Source: CAZOLI01 sp964580675
GTDB lineage: Bacteria > Planctomycetota > MHYJ01 > CAYXQY01
Assembly: GCA_964580675.1 (NCBI GenBank)
Contig: CAZOLI010000001.1
Coordinates: forward strand, 105,661 to 169,660
Direction of reading: 5' to 3'
DNA: 64,000 nucleotides
Below are positions 45,041 to 55,640 of this stretch, one piece after another. Within the stretch, counting starts at the first letter, position 1. Every line of letters begins with the position of its first letter. The translations under genes and the position numbers were made by a program. The notes beneath the pieces are model-generated. The model ran no database searches. It saw only the letters and a program-made list of their open reading frames with translations, and was not told the origin of the DNA.

Positions 45041-45757
45041 GTGAGAAGTCTCAAAACGTTTTTCTCCAAACCCCGCACGTGGATTCTTCTGCTTCTCGCC
45101 GCGGGGGGCGTTCTCGCAGTAACGGTACTGGACGTGGAACAGCAGTTCCGAACCCTGTTTCGGGAATCCATTGAACCCTGGATTCAAACGCATCCCGTCT
45201 CCGGCCCTCTGGCCTTTGTGGGCGTTTACGTACTGGCCACACTTCTCTTTGTTCCCGGTTCTCTCCTGGGGTTGTTTGCCGGGGCCCTGTTTGGACCGGT
45301 CAAGGGAACTGTTATTGTCTCCGTTGCCTCCACAATTGGGGCCGGACTGGCCTTTCTCGCCGGCCGGTACCTGTTTCAGAATTGGATTGAACAAATTGCG
45401 GGCGATCGTCTGAATCGGATGCAGGAAGGAATCCGCCGGAACGGCGGAAAATTCGTGGCGTTCACACGGCTCATTCCGCTCTTTCCCTTCAACATCCTGA
45501 ATTTTGCCTTCGGCCTCACGAGGATTAACTTCTGGCGGTACGTCTGGATCTCGTGGCTCTGCATGCTTCCCGGAACCACCATGTACGTGTACTTCGGCTG
45601 GGCGGGCAAAGAGCTGGCGACCGGAGAACAAAAGAGCATCGAACGAATCGCTCTCCTGGTCTTTGCCGGGGTGGCCCTTATTCTCCTTTACTGGATCCTC
45701 CGCCGATGGTTTCGATCGGAGACCGACATCGAGGAATCACCGGAAGGTACGGAATAA
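45041..45757 (+). CDS. TVP38/TMEM64 (DedA-like/VTT) family membrane protein
   Basis: The 238-residue protein has about five hydrophobic helices. Its core reads FVPGSLLGLFAGALFGPVKGTVIV, the conserved F-x-P-x-x-x-L-x-x-x-x-G-x-x-F-G motif of VTT proteins, then LAGRYLFQNWIE and FTRLIPLFPFNILNFAFGLT. DedA/VTT proteins scramble or transport phospholipid and lipid carriers. The start is a GTG at 45041 with a weak ribosome site; the frame is open upstream, so an earlier start is possible. A short acidic tail ends the protein. Confidence 0.85.
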   Translation: MRSLKTFFSKPRTWILLLLAAGGVLAVTVLDVEQQFRTLFRESIEPWIQTHPVSGPLAFVGVYVLATLLFVPGSLLGLFAGALFGPVKGTVIVSVASTIGAGLAFLAGRYLFQNWIEQIAGDRLNRMQEGIRRNGGKFVAFTRLIPLFPFNILNFAFGLTRINFWRYVWISWLCMLPGTTMYVYFGWAGKELATGEQKSIERIALLVFAGVALILLYWILRRWFRSETDIEESPEGTE

Positions 45758-45953
45758 TCACACTTCCGTCCGTTTCGTTCCGTTCTGACCGTGTGTCGGA
45801 TATGGAGGTGTGGGTTTTTGGGTTTATATGTTGCTGCGTTGAGTTGATGGGTTTAAGGGTGGTGTATGTGGACGGTTTCATTTCGAGGAGATCCAGCAAC
45901 GTTTCAGTCCACACGGTCCCGAAACGTCCCATTATAACTCACTCCGGCCCCGA

Positions 45954-46412
45954 CTACTTGTCCTTCACGGACCAGTTATTAAGCCTGTACGGCCCGGCGG
46001 GACCGGCCTCCTCCGACGTCACAACGTCACGAATTTCCTCTTCCCCGGTTTTTCCGGGATCAAAGCGAACCGTAAATTTCCGGCTCGACGTATCGTACGA
46101 TGCGTCCCGAATTCCTTGAAGCCCATCCAGGGCTTCTGTAATGCTATCCGGTCAACTCATTCACACTTCTCCGTTCCGCACAACCATTCCTTCCACAAAA
46201 AAGGTCGCAGTCTTTTCGTCGGATTGCTTCTGCCCGTTGCCCACCGATTTCTGACGATCGGTTTCCCGGGATGAATGGTCCTCCACTTTTTTGGATTCGT
46301 CGGACTTACGTTTCTCCTCCCCGGACGTGGTTTCCTGACGACCGCAACCAACGAGGACCAAACTCAATAGGAACATAAAAGGAATCATTCTGTACAGCGT
46401 TGTTCGAGGCAT
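45954..46412 (-). CDS. Candidate selenoprotein: HMA-like lipoprotein with UxxU in place of CxxC
   Basis: With UGA at 46161-46163 and 46152-46154 read as selenocysteine, the frame runs from the ATG at 46412 to a TAG at 45954-45956, 152 residues. Residues 1-23 are a signal peptide with lipobox (LVGC, Cys23), then a Lys/Glu/Ser linker (24-68). The domain 70-148 has the HMA pattern: TFFVEGMVVRNGEV, U84-M-S-U87, PDSITEALDGLQGIRDASYD, then KFTVRFDPG and EEIRDVV. HMA metal-binding domains have C-x-x-C in the U-x-x-U place. Without readthrough the protein would stop just before the site and lose the whole domain. A hairpin with a G-G loop lies 16 bases after the second UGA. GGAGGT seven bases before the ATG marks the start. 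Probable role: thiol/selenol metal or mercury binding, or redox, at the membrane. Confidence 0.78.
46118..46136 (-). promoter_or_regulatory. Candidate bacterial SECIS hairpin for the UGA pair
   Basis: On the minus strand GAAGCCC and GGGCTTC form a perfect 7-bp stem closing the loop TGGAT, with G at loop positions 2 and 3. The loop starts 23 bases after the second UGA and 32 after the first, both within the 16-37 range known for bacterial SECIS elements. Confidence 0.65.
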
Positions 46413-46474
46413 ATAACACACCTCCGGATAAAAAATTTCCCCTGTTTATTTTCATATAGGTTCTTTAAAGGTTT

Positions 46475-47524
46475 TCAATCCTTTGAGGACGCATGAACAA
46501 CCTGATTCCGCCCCTGTTGTTTGGCGCGGTACAGAGCTTCATCCGCCTCCTGAATGATGGGGATCATCTCCTGATCCGAAGGGAGATCCTCCCTTGTGGT
46601 GACACCAATGCTTGTGGTTATGGGGACATCCGATTCCTCGGGAAACGAAAACGGCGTCTCCGCAATACTCTGTCGAATTCGCTCCGCAAGCTCAACCGCC
46701 GTTTCTCGATCGGCCTCCGAAAAATGAATAAGAAACTCCTCCCCACCATATCGTCCGATGCAGTCCGAAGGTCGCAAATTGCGTCGAAGCCGGCTGGTCA
46801 CCCCGACCAGGACCCGATCCCCCACCACATGTCCGAATTCATCATTGACTCCTTTGAAATGATCGATGTCCAGCATACCGACGGAAAAAGGAGTCCCGTC
46901 CCGTCGAGTTTCCTTTGCCGATTCCTCAAGGATCTTCTCCATGGCCGACCGATTCCAGCACTGTGTCAGATCGTCAATGGCCGCGGACCGCCGTGCTGTT
47001 TCAAGTTCTTCTGTTAATCGATCCATTTCCCGATTTATGTAATCACGCGAAAGTTCATCCTCCACAATGGTTCGCAGATCCTTCAGCAATTCCACTTCCT
47101 TATCAGTGGGTTCCCTCGGTTCCTGATCGTAAGCGCAGAGAGCGCCGGCCGGAAAACCTCCCGGCGTCCGAACAACCGCCCCCATATAGAACCGGATGCC
47201 CGGTTCCCCGGTTACAAGCGGATTATCCGAGAAGCGGGGATCCTGTTTCGCGTCGGGCACAATCATCACCTTCCCTTCCAGTATTGCATGACCGCAGAAC
47301 GAGTTCTCCCGTTTGGTTTCGGACGTTAGTGACCCACACCGTGATTTGGCCCATTGATCGTCATCATGGATGATGTTAAATGCTGCAAATTCCGTGTCCA
47401 GAGCGTTCGCGGCAATACGAATGATGCGGTCAAAACGCTCTTCGGCGGGGGTGTAGAGGAGATTCAGGGAGCGGACTTCTTTAAGTCGCTCCTCTTCATT
47501 ATCGGGAATTGATGGTTTTTTCAC
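46475..47524 (-). CDS. GAF-GGDEF diguanylate cyclase
   Basis: Makes c-di-GMP in response to a signal sensed by its GAF domain. The 349 residues have an N-terminal GAF domain (about 15-160; FCGHAILEGKVMIVPDA is a classic GAF stretch), a short coiled coil, and a GGDEF domain with LTQCWNRSAMEKIL, DIDHFKGVNDEFGH and the active-site GGEEF. RPSD five residues before GGEEF is the RxxD inhibitory site, so product feedback is likely. The start is a GTG at 47524. The previous gene downstream is the candidate HMA selenoprotein. Confidence 0.9.
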   Translation of the reverse strand: MKKPSIPDNEEERLKEVRSLNLLYTPAEERFDRIIRIAANALDTEFAAFNIIHDDDQWAKSRCGSLTSETKRENSFCGHAILEGKVMIVPDAKQDPRFSDNPLVTGEPGIRFYMGAVVRTPGGFPAGALCAYDQEPREPTDKEVELLKDLRTIVEDELSRDYINREMDRLTEELETARRSAAIDDLTQCWNRSAMEKILEESAKETRRDGTPFSVGMLDIDHFKGVNDEFGHVVGDRVLVGVTSRLRRNLRPSDCIGRYGGEEFLIHFSEADRETAVELAERIRQSIAETPFSFPEESDVPITTSIGVTTREDLPSDQEMIPIIQEADEALYRAKQQGRNQVVHASSKD

Positions 47525-47988
47525 AATTCGTTTCAGTCAAAAATTTCACTTCGAACGATGTCGGCTTTCACCCGTCTCGACCAACAAACCCAAATAGTTG
47601 GGTCATTATCTCGATTTCCCTGAATAGAAAATCTCCAAGGAACAACGCAATTCATTCTTTGGCCACCAGGATTATACCACATATATTTGAACAACGCGAA
47701 AGATTTACAGTCATGTTAACCGTAACCGAAACAATTACCAAAAAACCGGACCGGGGCCGGAAATCCCGGGGAATTTGCGTTTACGGCATCAGAGAATCTC
47801 AACGAACCGAGACAAACGGCGGGACCACAACCGGTATATTGCGTGGGAGACCCGCAAAATGGACGAAACAGAAGGGAGGGGAGTGAGAGAATGATGAGGG
47901 ATCGAAACGGGGAAAGGATGAACGGATGTGTACAGGAAATCTATCCCCTTTGTATTGATGACGTGAATGATAGGTATGGATACACGTC
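47525..47988. other. Intergenic region between GGDEF gene and peroxiredoxin
   Basis: These 464 bases hold the promoter of the GGDEF gene. Small open frames on the plus strand (47509-47886 and 47843-48037) have no recognised homology and no strong start; I see no RNA gene. Confidence 0.35.
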
Positions 47989-48465
47989 CTACAGCGATTC
48001 CACGGTCTCCCGAATCCGGTCAAATGGGGGAAGCTGACCCGGATCCTCCGATTCCCAGCTGAAACGAATGACGCCGTCGCCGTCAATGACAAACGCCGAT
48101 CGGTTTGCGACGCTTTTCAATCCATTCAATTCCTTCCGCTTTATGTCGTAATCGTTAATCATCTCCCGGTTAAAATCCGATAGCAGGGGAAGGTCAAAAT
48201 CTTCCTGTTCCTTCCAGGCCGCCAGCGCAAAGGGAGAATCCACGGTGATGCCCAGTACTTCGGCCCCCAGACGGCGGTACTGATCCAGGTTTTCACTGAC
48301 CTGACAGGCTTCCTCCGTGCACACGGAGGTAAACGCCATGGGGAAGAAAAGAAGCACCAGATTGAACCCTTCTGCATCACGCAGGGAAACCCGGGACTCC
48401 GGATCATCTGCGGTTGGAACACTGAACGAGGGGGCTTTGGTTCCTTCGGAACGTGCCATGGTCAT
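47989..48465 (-). CDS. Peroxiredoxin, Bcp/AhpC-TSA type
   Basis: Reduces peroxides using a reactive Cys. The 158 residues contain PMAFTSVCTEEAC: the P-x-x-x-T-x-x-C peroxidatic motif with a second Cys five positions on, the spacing of Bcp-type atypical 2-Cys enzymes. DSPFALAAWKEQEDFDLPLL and FVIDGDGVIRF complete the fold. The start is ATG at 48465, or the ATG at 48459 with GGA five bases before it. It lies downstream of katG on the same strand, separated by the katG terminator, and forms part of a peroxide-defence group with katG and the PerR-like gene. Confidence 0.88.
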   Translation of the reverse strand: MTMARSEGTKAPSFSVPTADDPESRVSLRDAEGFNLVLLFFPMAFTSVCTEEACQVSENLDQYRRLGAEVLGITVDSPFALAAWKEQEDFDLPLLSDFNREMINDYDIKRKELNGLKSVANRSAFVIDGDGVIRFSWESEDPGQLPPFDRIRETVESL

Positions 48466-48483
48466 CCAGTAAAACGGAGAGAG

Positions 48484-48521
48484 AAAATAAACATCCCCGG
48501 GATGAATAAATCCCGGGGATG
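48484..48521 (-). terminator. Intrinsic terminator after katG
   Basis: On the minus strand an 11-bp perfect stem (CATCCCCGGGA with TCCCGGGGATG) and an eight-base loop is followed by TTTATTTT. It lies about 118 bases after the katG stop. The A-rich side makes it mainly a minus-strand terminator. Confidence 0.8.
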
Positions 48522-48637
48522 GTCGAGGGAAATTGTTGGTTTCGGTCGGGTGCTGCCGTACGGAAGCGTCTTCAGGGTATACCGAACATCACGGCAACCG
48601 GACCGAAGACGATCAAATCTCAAAGAGCCCGTCCGGA

Positions 48638-50878
<2,241 letters not shown>

Positions 50879-51057
50879 TTACTCGTAAAAAAAGAACCAC
50901 GAATGAATGAAAAACAAACATCGAGGAAAGAGGTTCATCTTTCCTTCATCCAACAGAACTTCACGAAATGTTTTCCGCAAATTTGTTCCGTCCGGTCCCG
51001 AACTGCCGTTTCTCTGGCGTTCTTATTCTTCCGAAACAGAGGCCCCGGAACACCCGA

Positions 51058-51531
51058 TCAGGTCGAGGGGGACGTCGCCTGTTCCACCGTTTCTTCTCCC
51101 TCGGGACGACAGTCACGGCAAACCCCTTTGAAGTAAATGGAATAGTCCGTTACGTCAAACATCTCCTCGGGCACGTCCGGGAGCTCCGGTTCACCCCGAT
51201 CGTCCGGCTCGAAGTCAATCACCCGATCACAATTCCGGCAGACGAGGTGATGGTGGTGGGAGGTGTTCGGGTCGAACCGGTACTGGTCCTCCGGGTGATA
51301 GACCTTGTCAACAAGGCCCAGATCCACAAGGGTTTCCAGCACCCTGTACACCGTTGTCCGGGAGACTTCCGGCATTTCCTCCTGCACACTTCGATAGACC
51401 TCATCGGCCGTCGGGTGTTCTTCTTTCCGCAGCAGTTCCTCGAAGATTTTGCGTTTCTGAACGGTAACTCGAAGGTTTTTCTCCTTGCACCGGCTCTCGA
51501 ACTGGTCAAGTTTTTCCCGGAGAGTGGACAA
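51058..51531 (-). CDS. Fur-family peroxide regulator (PerR-like)
   Basis: DNA-binding metalloregulator of 157 residues: winged helix (NLRVTVQKRKIFEELLRK, HPTADEVYRSVQ, SRTTVYRVLETLVDLGLV), a His-rich regulatory site (TSHHHHLVCRNCDRVIDF) and two C-x-x-C pairs (CRNC and CRDC) for structural zinc. Placement before katG and a palindrome just before its start suggest PerR rather than Fur, but iron- and peroxide-sensing residues cannot be told apart safely by eye. The start is TTG at 51531 with no strong ribosome site; the upstream frame is closed by a TAA. Confidence 0.85.
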   Translation of the reverse strand: MSTLREKLDQFESRCKEKNLRVTVQKRKIFEELLRKEEHPTADEVYRSVQEEMPEVSRTTVYRVLETLVDLGLVDKVYHPEDQYRFDPNTSHHHHLVCRNCDRVIDFEPDDRGEPELPDVPEEMFDVTDYSIYFKGVCRDCRPEGEETVEQATSPST

Positions 51532-52004
51532 TTCGTTATTTCTTGCAAATAATTTCCAACAAATATCAGATTAAATGTGATTTTATTTTCTTCCGTTCCT
51601 CGTTTCAAACATCGATCACACGTTTCTTTGAGCATGTGTTCACAACCACACGGGACCTCTCAACAGAAATTCTTCTCCACCCGGAAAAGCCCTTCCCGGG
51701 TCCCCGATCGTGCCCGTACCCACTCGTGTTTAAAGGTCCCGGGAACAGACAACGACGTGATCGAACGACCTGTCCGCCACGGGGTCGCCATCGGCGTCCG
51801 CCGGGACCATGACGGAGAACGTCGTCGCATTCCCCCCTATCACAGGCCCGGAGGGGCAAATAAACGTCCGCACATCGCCCGAGTCGGTATTTGGCTGAAC
51901 CCTCTGCCGGCGTTGATAAAAACCAATGAAGGCCATAAAATATAAAAAAATTTTCAGAATGACACCATTTGAGCACAACATTTTCAAATGGACGGTGACC
52001 CGCT
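51532..52004. other. Divergent region between PerR-like and NfeD-like genes
   Basis: These 473 bases contain promoters for the minus-strand PerR-like and plus-strand NfeD-like genes. An 8-bp inverted repeat (CCATTTGA 51965-51972, TCAAATGG 51984-51991) lies 14 bases before the NfeD start. A minus-strand frame at 51730-51987 (FICPSGPVIGGNATTF) is of unclear meaning. Confidence 0.4.
51536..51552 (-). promoter_or_regulatory. Candidate Fur/PerR operator at perR-like start
   Basis: Perfect 6-5-6 inverted repeat TTATTT-N5-AAATAA, five bases from the TTG start. Size and AT content fit a Fur/PerR-type operator for autoregulation. Confidence 0.4.
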
Positions 52005-52649
52005 ATGAACGAGTGGTGGAACACCCTTCAGACGGCGGAACAGGTTTTTTATATTATCGGACTGGCCTCCACGCTTGTCGTCTTTCTGCAGATGCTGTTG
52101 CTGCTTCTCGGGTTCACGCAGGAACTTGACATGGCCGAAGGAGGAACGGATGTTGACGGATTTGATCCCGGCGGGGTCGACGCCGACCTGGATATGGACC
52201 TGGACGCGGATGCGGACCTGGACGTGGATGACTCCGGCGGAAGCGGCCTTCGGTTAATCTCCGTACGAACGGTCATGGCGTTCTTTGTCGGGTTCGGCTG
52301 GTCGGGTGCTCTCGCCATGGAAAACGGGTTTGCCGTGACCCGGTCAACACTTATCGCCCTGGGTGGAGGGGCCGTATTTATGGGCATCGTGTATTACATC
52401 ATGACGTTCTTCCTCAGTCTGCGCCACTCGGGATCCCTGGATTACCGGTCCGCCATCGGAAAACCGGCCACGGTGTACCTGGACATTCCGCCGAACAAAT
52501 CAGGGACCGGCAAAGTGCAGGTCAAAATTCAGGGTCGGGTCAAAACCATTGACGCGGTTTCGGAAGAGGCCAAAAAAATTGATAGTCAGAGCCGGGTACA
52601 GGTCGTTGGATTGCAGGACGAAAACACCGTGATCGTTAAGCCGGATTAA
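52005..52649 (+). CDS. NfeD/YuaF-like membrane protein
   Basis: The 214-residue product has an N-terminal helix (about 14-42), an Asp-rich periplasmic loop (DADLDMDLDADADLDVDD, about 59-76), two more helices, and a C-terminal OB-like domain (AIGKPATVYLDIPPNKSG to QDENTVIVKP). This is the YuaF/NfeD layout, and NfeD genes classically sit before flotillin genes, as here (50 bases). It may help flotillin organise membrane regions. The start at 52005 lacks a strong ribosome site. The Asp repeat could bind divalent cations. Confidence 0.8.
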   Translation: MNEWWNTLQTAEQVFYIIGLASTLVVFLQMLLLLLGFTQELDMAEGGTDVDGFDPGGVDADLDMDLDADADLDVDDSGGSGLRLISVRTVMAFFVGFGWSGALAMENGFAVTRSTLIALGGGAVFMGIVYYIMTFFLSLRHSGSLDYRSAIGKPATVYLDIPPNKSGTGKVQVKIQGRVKTIDAVSEEAKKIDSQSRVQVVGLQDENTVIVKPD

Positions 52650-52699
52650 TCCCGGACCGTTCGCCCCGCGAATCTGCACTACATACTGGAGGAAAACAG

Positions 52700-54229
52700 A
52701 TGCTTGGCGGAATTCCGCTTGAACTATGGCTTGTAATCGGAGGGGTCATTGTTGTTTTCGGAACGTTCATTGCCTTTGCGACGAGGTATCATCGCTGCCC
52801 CTCGGACAAAATCCTGGTGAAATACGGCACGGTCGGTCGGGATGCCGAAGGAAAAGGGCTATCGGCGGAATGCATTCACGGCGGTGCCACATTTATCTGG
52901 CCCATACTGCAGGACTACGGCTGGCTGGACCTGACGCCGTTGACCATTGACATCGACCTGACCGACGCCCTTTCGGCCGAGAACATCCGAATCTCCACTC
53001 CCTCCACTTTTACCGTCGGCATTTCCACCGAACCCGGTGTCATGCAGAACGCGGCGGAACGGTTGCTTGGCCTTCCCCTTTCCGAAATCAAAGACCTGGC
53101 CCGCGACATTATCTTTGGACAGATGCGGGTGGTCATTGCGACGATGAACATTGAACCGATTAACTCCGACCGTGATCAATTTATTCAGAACATCTCCGCA
53201 AACCTGGAACCGGAACTGCAGAAGGTGGGCCTCCGACTGATTAACGTAAACATCAAAGACGTATCGGACAAGTCCGGGTTTATCGAGGCCCTCGGGCGAA
53301 AGGCCGCCGCTCGAGAGAAAAACAAAGCAAAACGACAGGTGGCACAGGAAAAACGGGACGGAGAAGTCGGAAAAGCCGAAGCCGAACGAGAGCAACGTAT
53401 TGAGGTGGCACAGGCCGATGCGGAGGCCGTTGACGGAGAGAACCAGGCCGAAGTGGAAATCGCGAATTCCAACGCCGACCGCCGTGAGGCCGAAGCCGAG
53501 GCAAACCGGCGCGCAACCGCCGCGGAAAAAGTAAAACAGGCGCAGGCCAAGGAAGAATCATACGAAGCCCAAAAAGAAGCCGAACAGAAACGTGCGGAAC
53601 GGGAGGAAGCCAGCGAATACGCGGACAAAGTCGTGCCGGCCAAAGTGGAAAAACAGCGTGTGGAAACCCTGGCAGAAGCGGATGCCGAAGAAGAACGCCG
53701 GAAAAAACAGGGAGAGGCCGACGGCATTTACTCCGTCATGCAGGCCCGTGCGAAAGGACACCGGGAGATTCTCTCCGGAAAAGCCGACGGATTCCGGAAA
53801 ATCGTGGATTCCACCGGCGGCGACGCACGGTTGGCCTCCCTGGTCATGATTACGGAACAGCTGCCGGATCTCGTGGAGGAACAGGTGAAAGCCATTTCCG
53901 ACCTGGAATTCGATTCGGTCACTGTCTGGGAAGGGGGTTCGGGTTCCAACGGTCAGACCAATACCGCCGATTTTGCCTCCGGCCTTATCGGAGCCATTCC
54001 CCCGCTTCACGAAATCACAAGGAATGCCGGGGTTGAACTTCCGGAATACCTCGGTCGGATTGTGGATCAATCAAACGGTTCCTCGGACCAGACATCGGAC
54101 GGGGAAGAATCATCCGATTCCCCACAGCAGATCGACCCTGAGGAAATTACCACCGACTCCGAACCGGATCCCGAGCCGGTGGAACAACCAGAGGAGAACC
54201 CGGACAATCCGGACGACAAAACTTCATAA
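52700..54229 (+). CDS. Flotillin-like SPFH-domain protein
   Basis: The 509-residue protein has a short N-terminal membrane segment (about 7-28), an SPFH domain to about residue 200, and a long Ala/Glu/Lys coiled coil (about 190-360) typical of flotillins (YuaG/FloT). The C-terminus is acidic and Pro/Glu-rich (SEPDPEPVEQPEENPDNP). GGAGG lies seven bases before the ATG. With the NfeD-like partner it forms the classic NfeD-flotillin pair, which marks membrane microdomains in bacteria. Confidence 0.88.
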   Translation: MLGGIPLELWLVIGGVIVVFGTFIAFATRYHRCPSDKILVKYGTVGRDAEGKGLSAECIHGGATFIWPILQDYGWLDLTPLTIDIDLTDALSAENIRISTPSTFTVGISTEPGVMQNAAERLLGLPLSEIKDLARDIIFGQMRVVIATMNIEPINSDRDQFIQNISANLEPELQKVGLRLINVNIKDVSDKSGFIEALGRKAAAREKNKAKRQVAQEKRDGEVGKAEAEREQRIEVAQADAEAVDGENQAEVEIANSNADRREAEAEANRRATAAEKVKQAQAKEESYEAQKEAEQKRAEREEASEYADKVVPAKVEKQRVETLAEADAEEERRKKQGEADGIYSVMQARAKGHREILSGKADGFRKIVDSTGGDARLASLVMITEQLPDLVEEQVKAISDLEFDSVTVWEGGSGSNGQTNTADFASGLIGAIPPLHEITRNAGVELPEYLGRIVDQSNGSSDQTSDGEESSDSPQQIDPEEITTDSEPDPEPVEQPEENPDNPDDKTS

Positions 54230-54550
54230 CATTCCGGGGCAATTTCCACGGACCCAAATATTCCGGTCTCCATGTCGGAGCGAAACACTTACCGAAACAT
54301 GGATAAATGGTAAAAAGTCAGGCACATTTCGCCGTCTATGAACCGTAATTTGACCCGGGACCGGTTTCGTTTGATCTGTCTTTCCCCCCGCTCCCGGAGA
54401 ACCGAGATTAATTCTGTCCTCAATTCCTCACCCGGAGATCTCCGAAAAAACACCCGTCATTCCAGGTGAATGTTTTTCCCGGTTCTTCCGGTCGATATTG
54501 ACCTCGGACGGGGCTTTACCAGGAACAATCATCGAAATTTTCACCCGAAT
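54230..54550. other. Intergenic region between flotillin and CPBP protease
   Basis: These 321 bases show no gene or RNA I can support. A perfect 10-base palindrome (GGAGATCTCC) lies at 54434-54443. Confidence 0.3.
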
Positions 54551-55507
54551 ATGCTGAAAACATGTCCGCATTGCGGCTCGCGCGAAGAGGTGGAAAAACT
54601 TGCACGGTCGCATTTCTGTTCGGAATGTGGGAAACGTATATCCCCCTACGAAAGACGTGATGACGAAACGGACACGGAAGCCACGAAAACCAACCAAAGA
54701 ACCCCGGACGGAAGTATTGAGTCCCCCCCGTCGTCACCGGAATTCGAATCAACCCATCAAACCGAAGGAAACAGCACATCCTCCGCTCGAAATCGGCGGT
54801 CGAAACCGGTGTGGAACCGGTACATAAATGAGCCCTCCCAAAAATTTGGTGGCGACGAGTTCGCAACACTGGCGGACCTTTTCAAAGGGATCGGCATCAT
54901 CTGGGGGACGACCCTGCTTCTAGGTGCCCTGGTGGGTGGAGCCATTCAACAGGACCCGAGACCATCGGATTTCCTAATTCTGACCATGCTGACAAACGGT
55001 GCGACCCTGGTGGTCTGCCTGTACTTCACCTCCTGGAAATATGGTCACCCGGTCCGGAAGGGGCTCCGATTTCACGCCTTTCCTCCCCTCCAGGGTTTCC
55101 TCAGTGTCGGATTGGCTGTGATCCTGGGCCTCGGTGCCGTCGTCATGTCCTCATTGTTTGGAACCGGTGAATCGGTGATTTCGGAATTAATGAAGAAGGA
55201 AGGGGGCCCTTCGATCATGCTGACGGTTGCTCTCGTGATCCCGCTCTTTGAAGAAATTTATTACCGGGGATTCCTTTATAAGGTTCTGGAACGATCGGCC
55301 AACAAATGGGTTGCGGTGGGGGTTGTGACATTCTGGTTTGTGGGGGCACACATCCCGCAGTACCTTTCGGATCCCGTCAGTATTCCCGTCATCTTCGTTG
55401 TCGGTCTGGCGTTTACTACTCAGAGAGCTTACGCCGATTCGATTCTTCCGTACATCATCTCACACACTCTCTATAATGGCATCGTCATGATGTTTGCAAT
55501 ACTCTAA
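54551..55507 (+). CDS. Zinc-ribbon CPBP-family (CAAX-like) membrane protease
   Basis: The 318-residue protein begins with a zinc ribbon, MLKTCPHCGS, with a second pair in CSEC about 18 residues on, then a polar linker and about eight hydrophobic helices. The protease core has PLFEEIYYRGFLYKVLE (catalytic EExxxR), GAHIPQYL and IISHTLYNGIVMM (metal-binding His), the CPBP/Abi family motifs. The start at 54551 (no strong ribosome site) begins directly at the ribbon; an ATG at 54470 with AGGTGA would add 27 residues. Target is unknown; such proteins cleave membrane anchors or mature peptides. Confidence 0.82.
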   Translation: MLKTCPHCGSREEVEKLARSHFCSECGKRISPYERRDDETDTEATKTNQRTPDGSIESPPSSPEFESTHQTEGNSTSSARNRRSKPVWNRYINEPSQKFGGDEFATLADLFKGIGIIWGTTLLLGALVGGAIQQDPRPSDFLILTMLTNGATLVVCLYFTSWKYGHPVRKGLRFHAFPPLQGFLSVGLAVILGLGAVVMSSLFGTGESVISELMKKEGGPSIMLTVALVIPLFEEIYYRGFLYKVLERSANKWVAVGVVTFWFVGAHIPQYLSDPVSIPVIFVVGLAFTTQRAYADSILPYIISHTLYNGIVMMFAIL

Positions 55508-55640
55508 GTTGCCTCCTGAAATTCCTCGGTCGAAAGGACCGGGACCGGTGGATTCACGGCAGGACCGTTCTACGCTTGACCGGGAAACTTATTGCGTCAA
55601 CCGTTGTTTCACCGGTCCAATCAGTTGATGGTCCACCGTT

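Noticed and set aside
27920..46163. UGA at 27920, 46161 and 46152 as genome-wide code change (Trp or Gly)
   Set aside because: UGA ends korA and the TPR lipoprotein at overlapping ATGA junctions, and genes keep ordinary Trp codons, so reassignment is not supported.
45954..46412. The two UGA as sequencing errors or a decaying gene
   Set aside because: Both codons fall exactly at the C-x-x-C positions, no frameshift occurs, and a fitting hairpin follows. Error cannot be fully excluded without reads.
51730..51987. Minus-strand frame with FICPSGPVIGGNATTF as a pilin-type gene
   Set aside because: There is no prepilin leader, the N-terminus is irregular, and no ribosome site is seen. It could be a remnant but is too weak to call.
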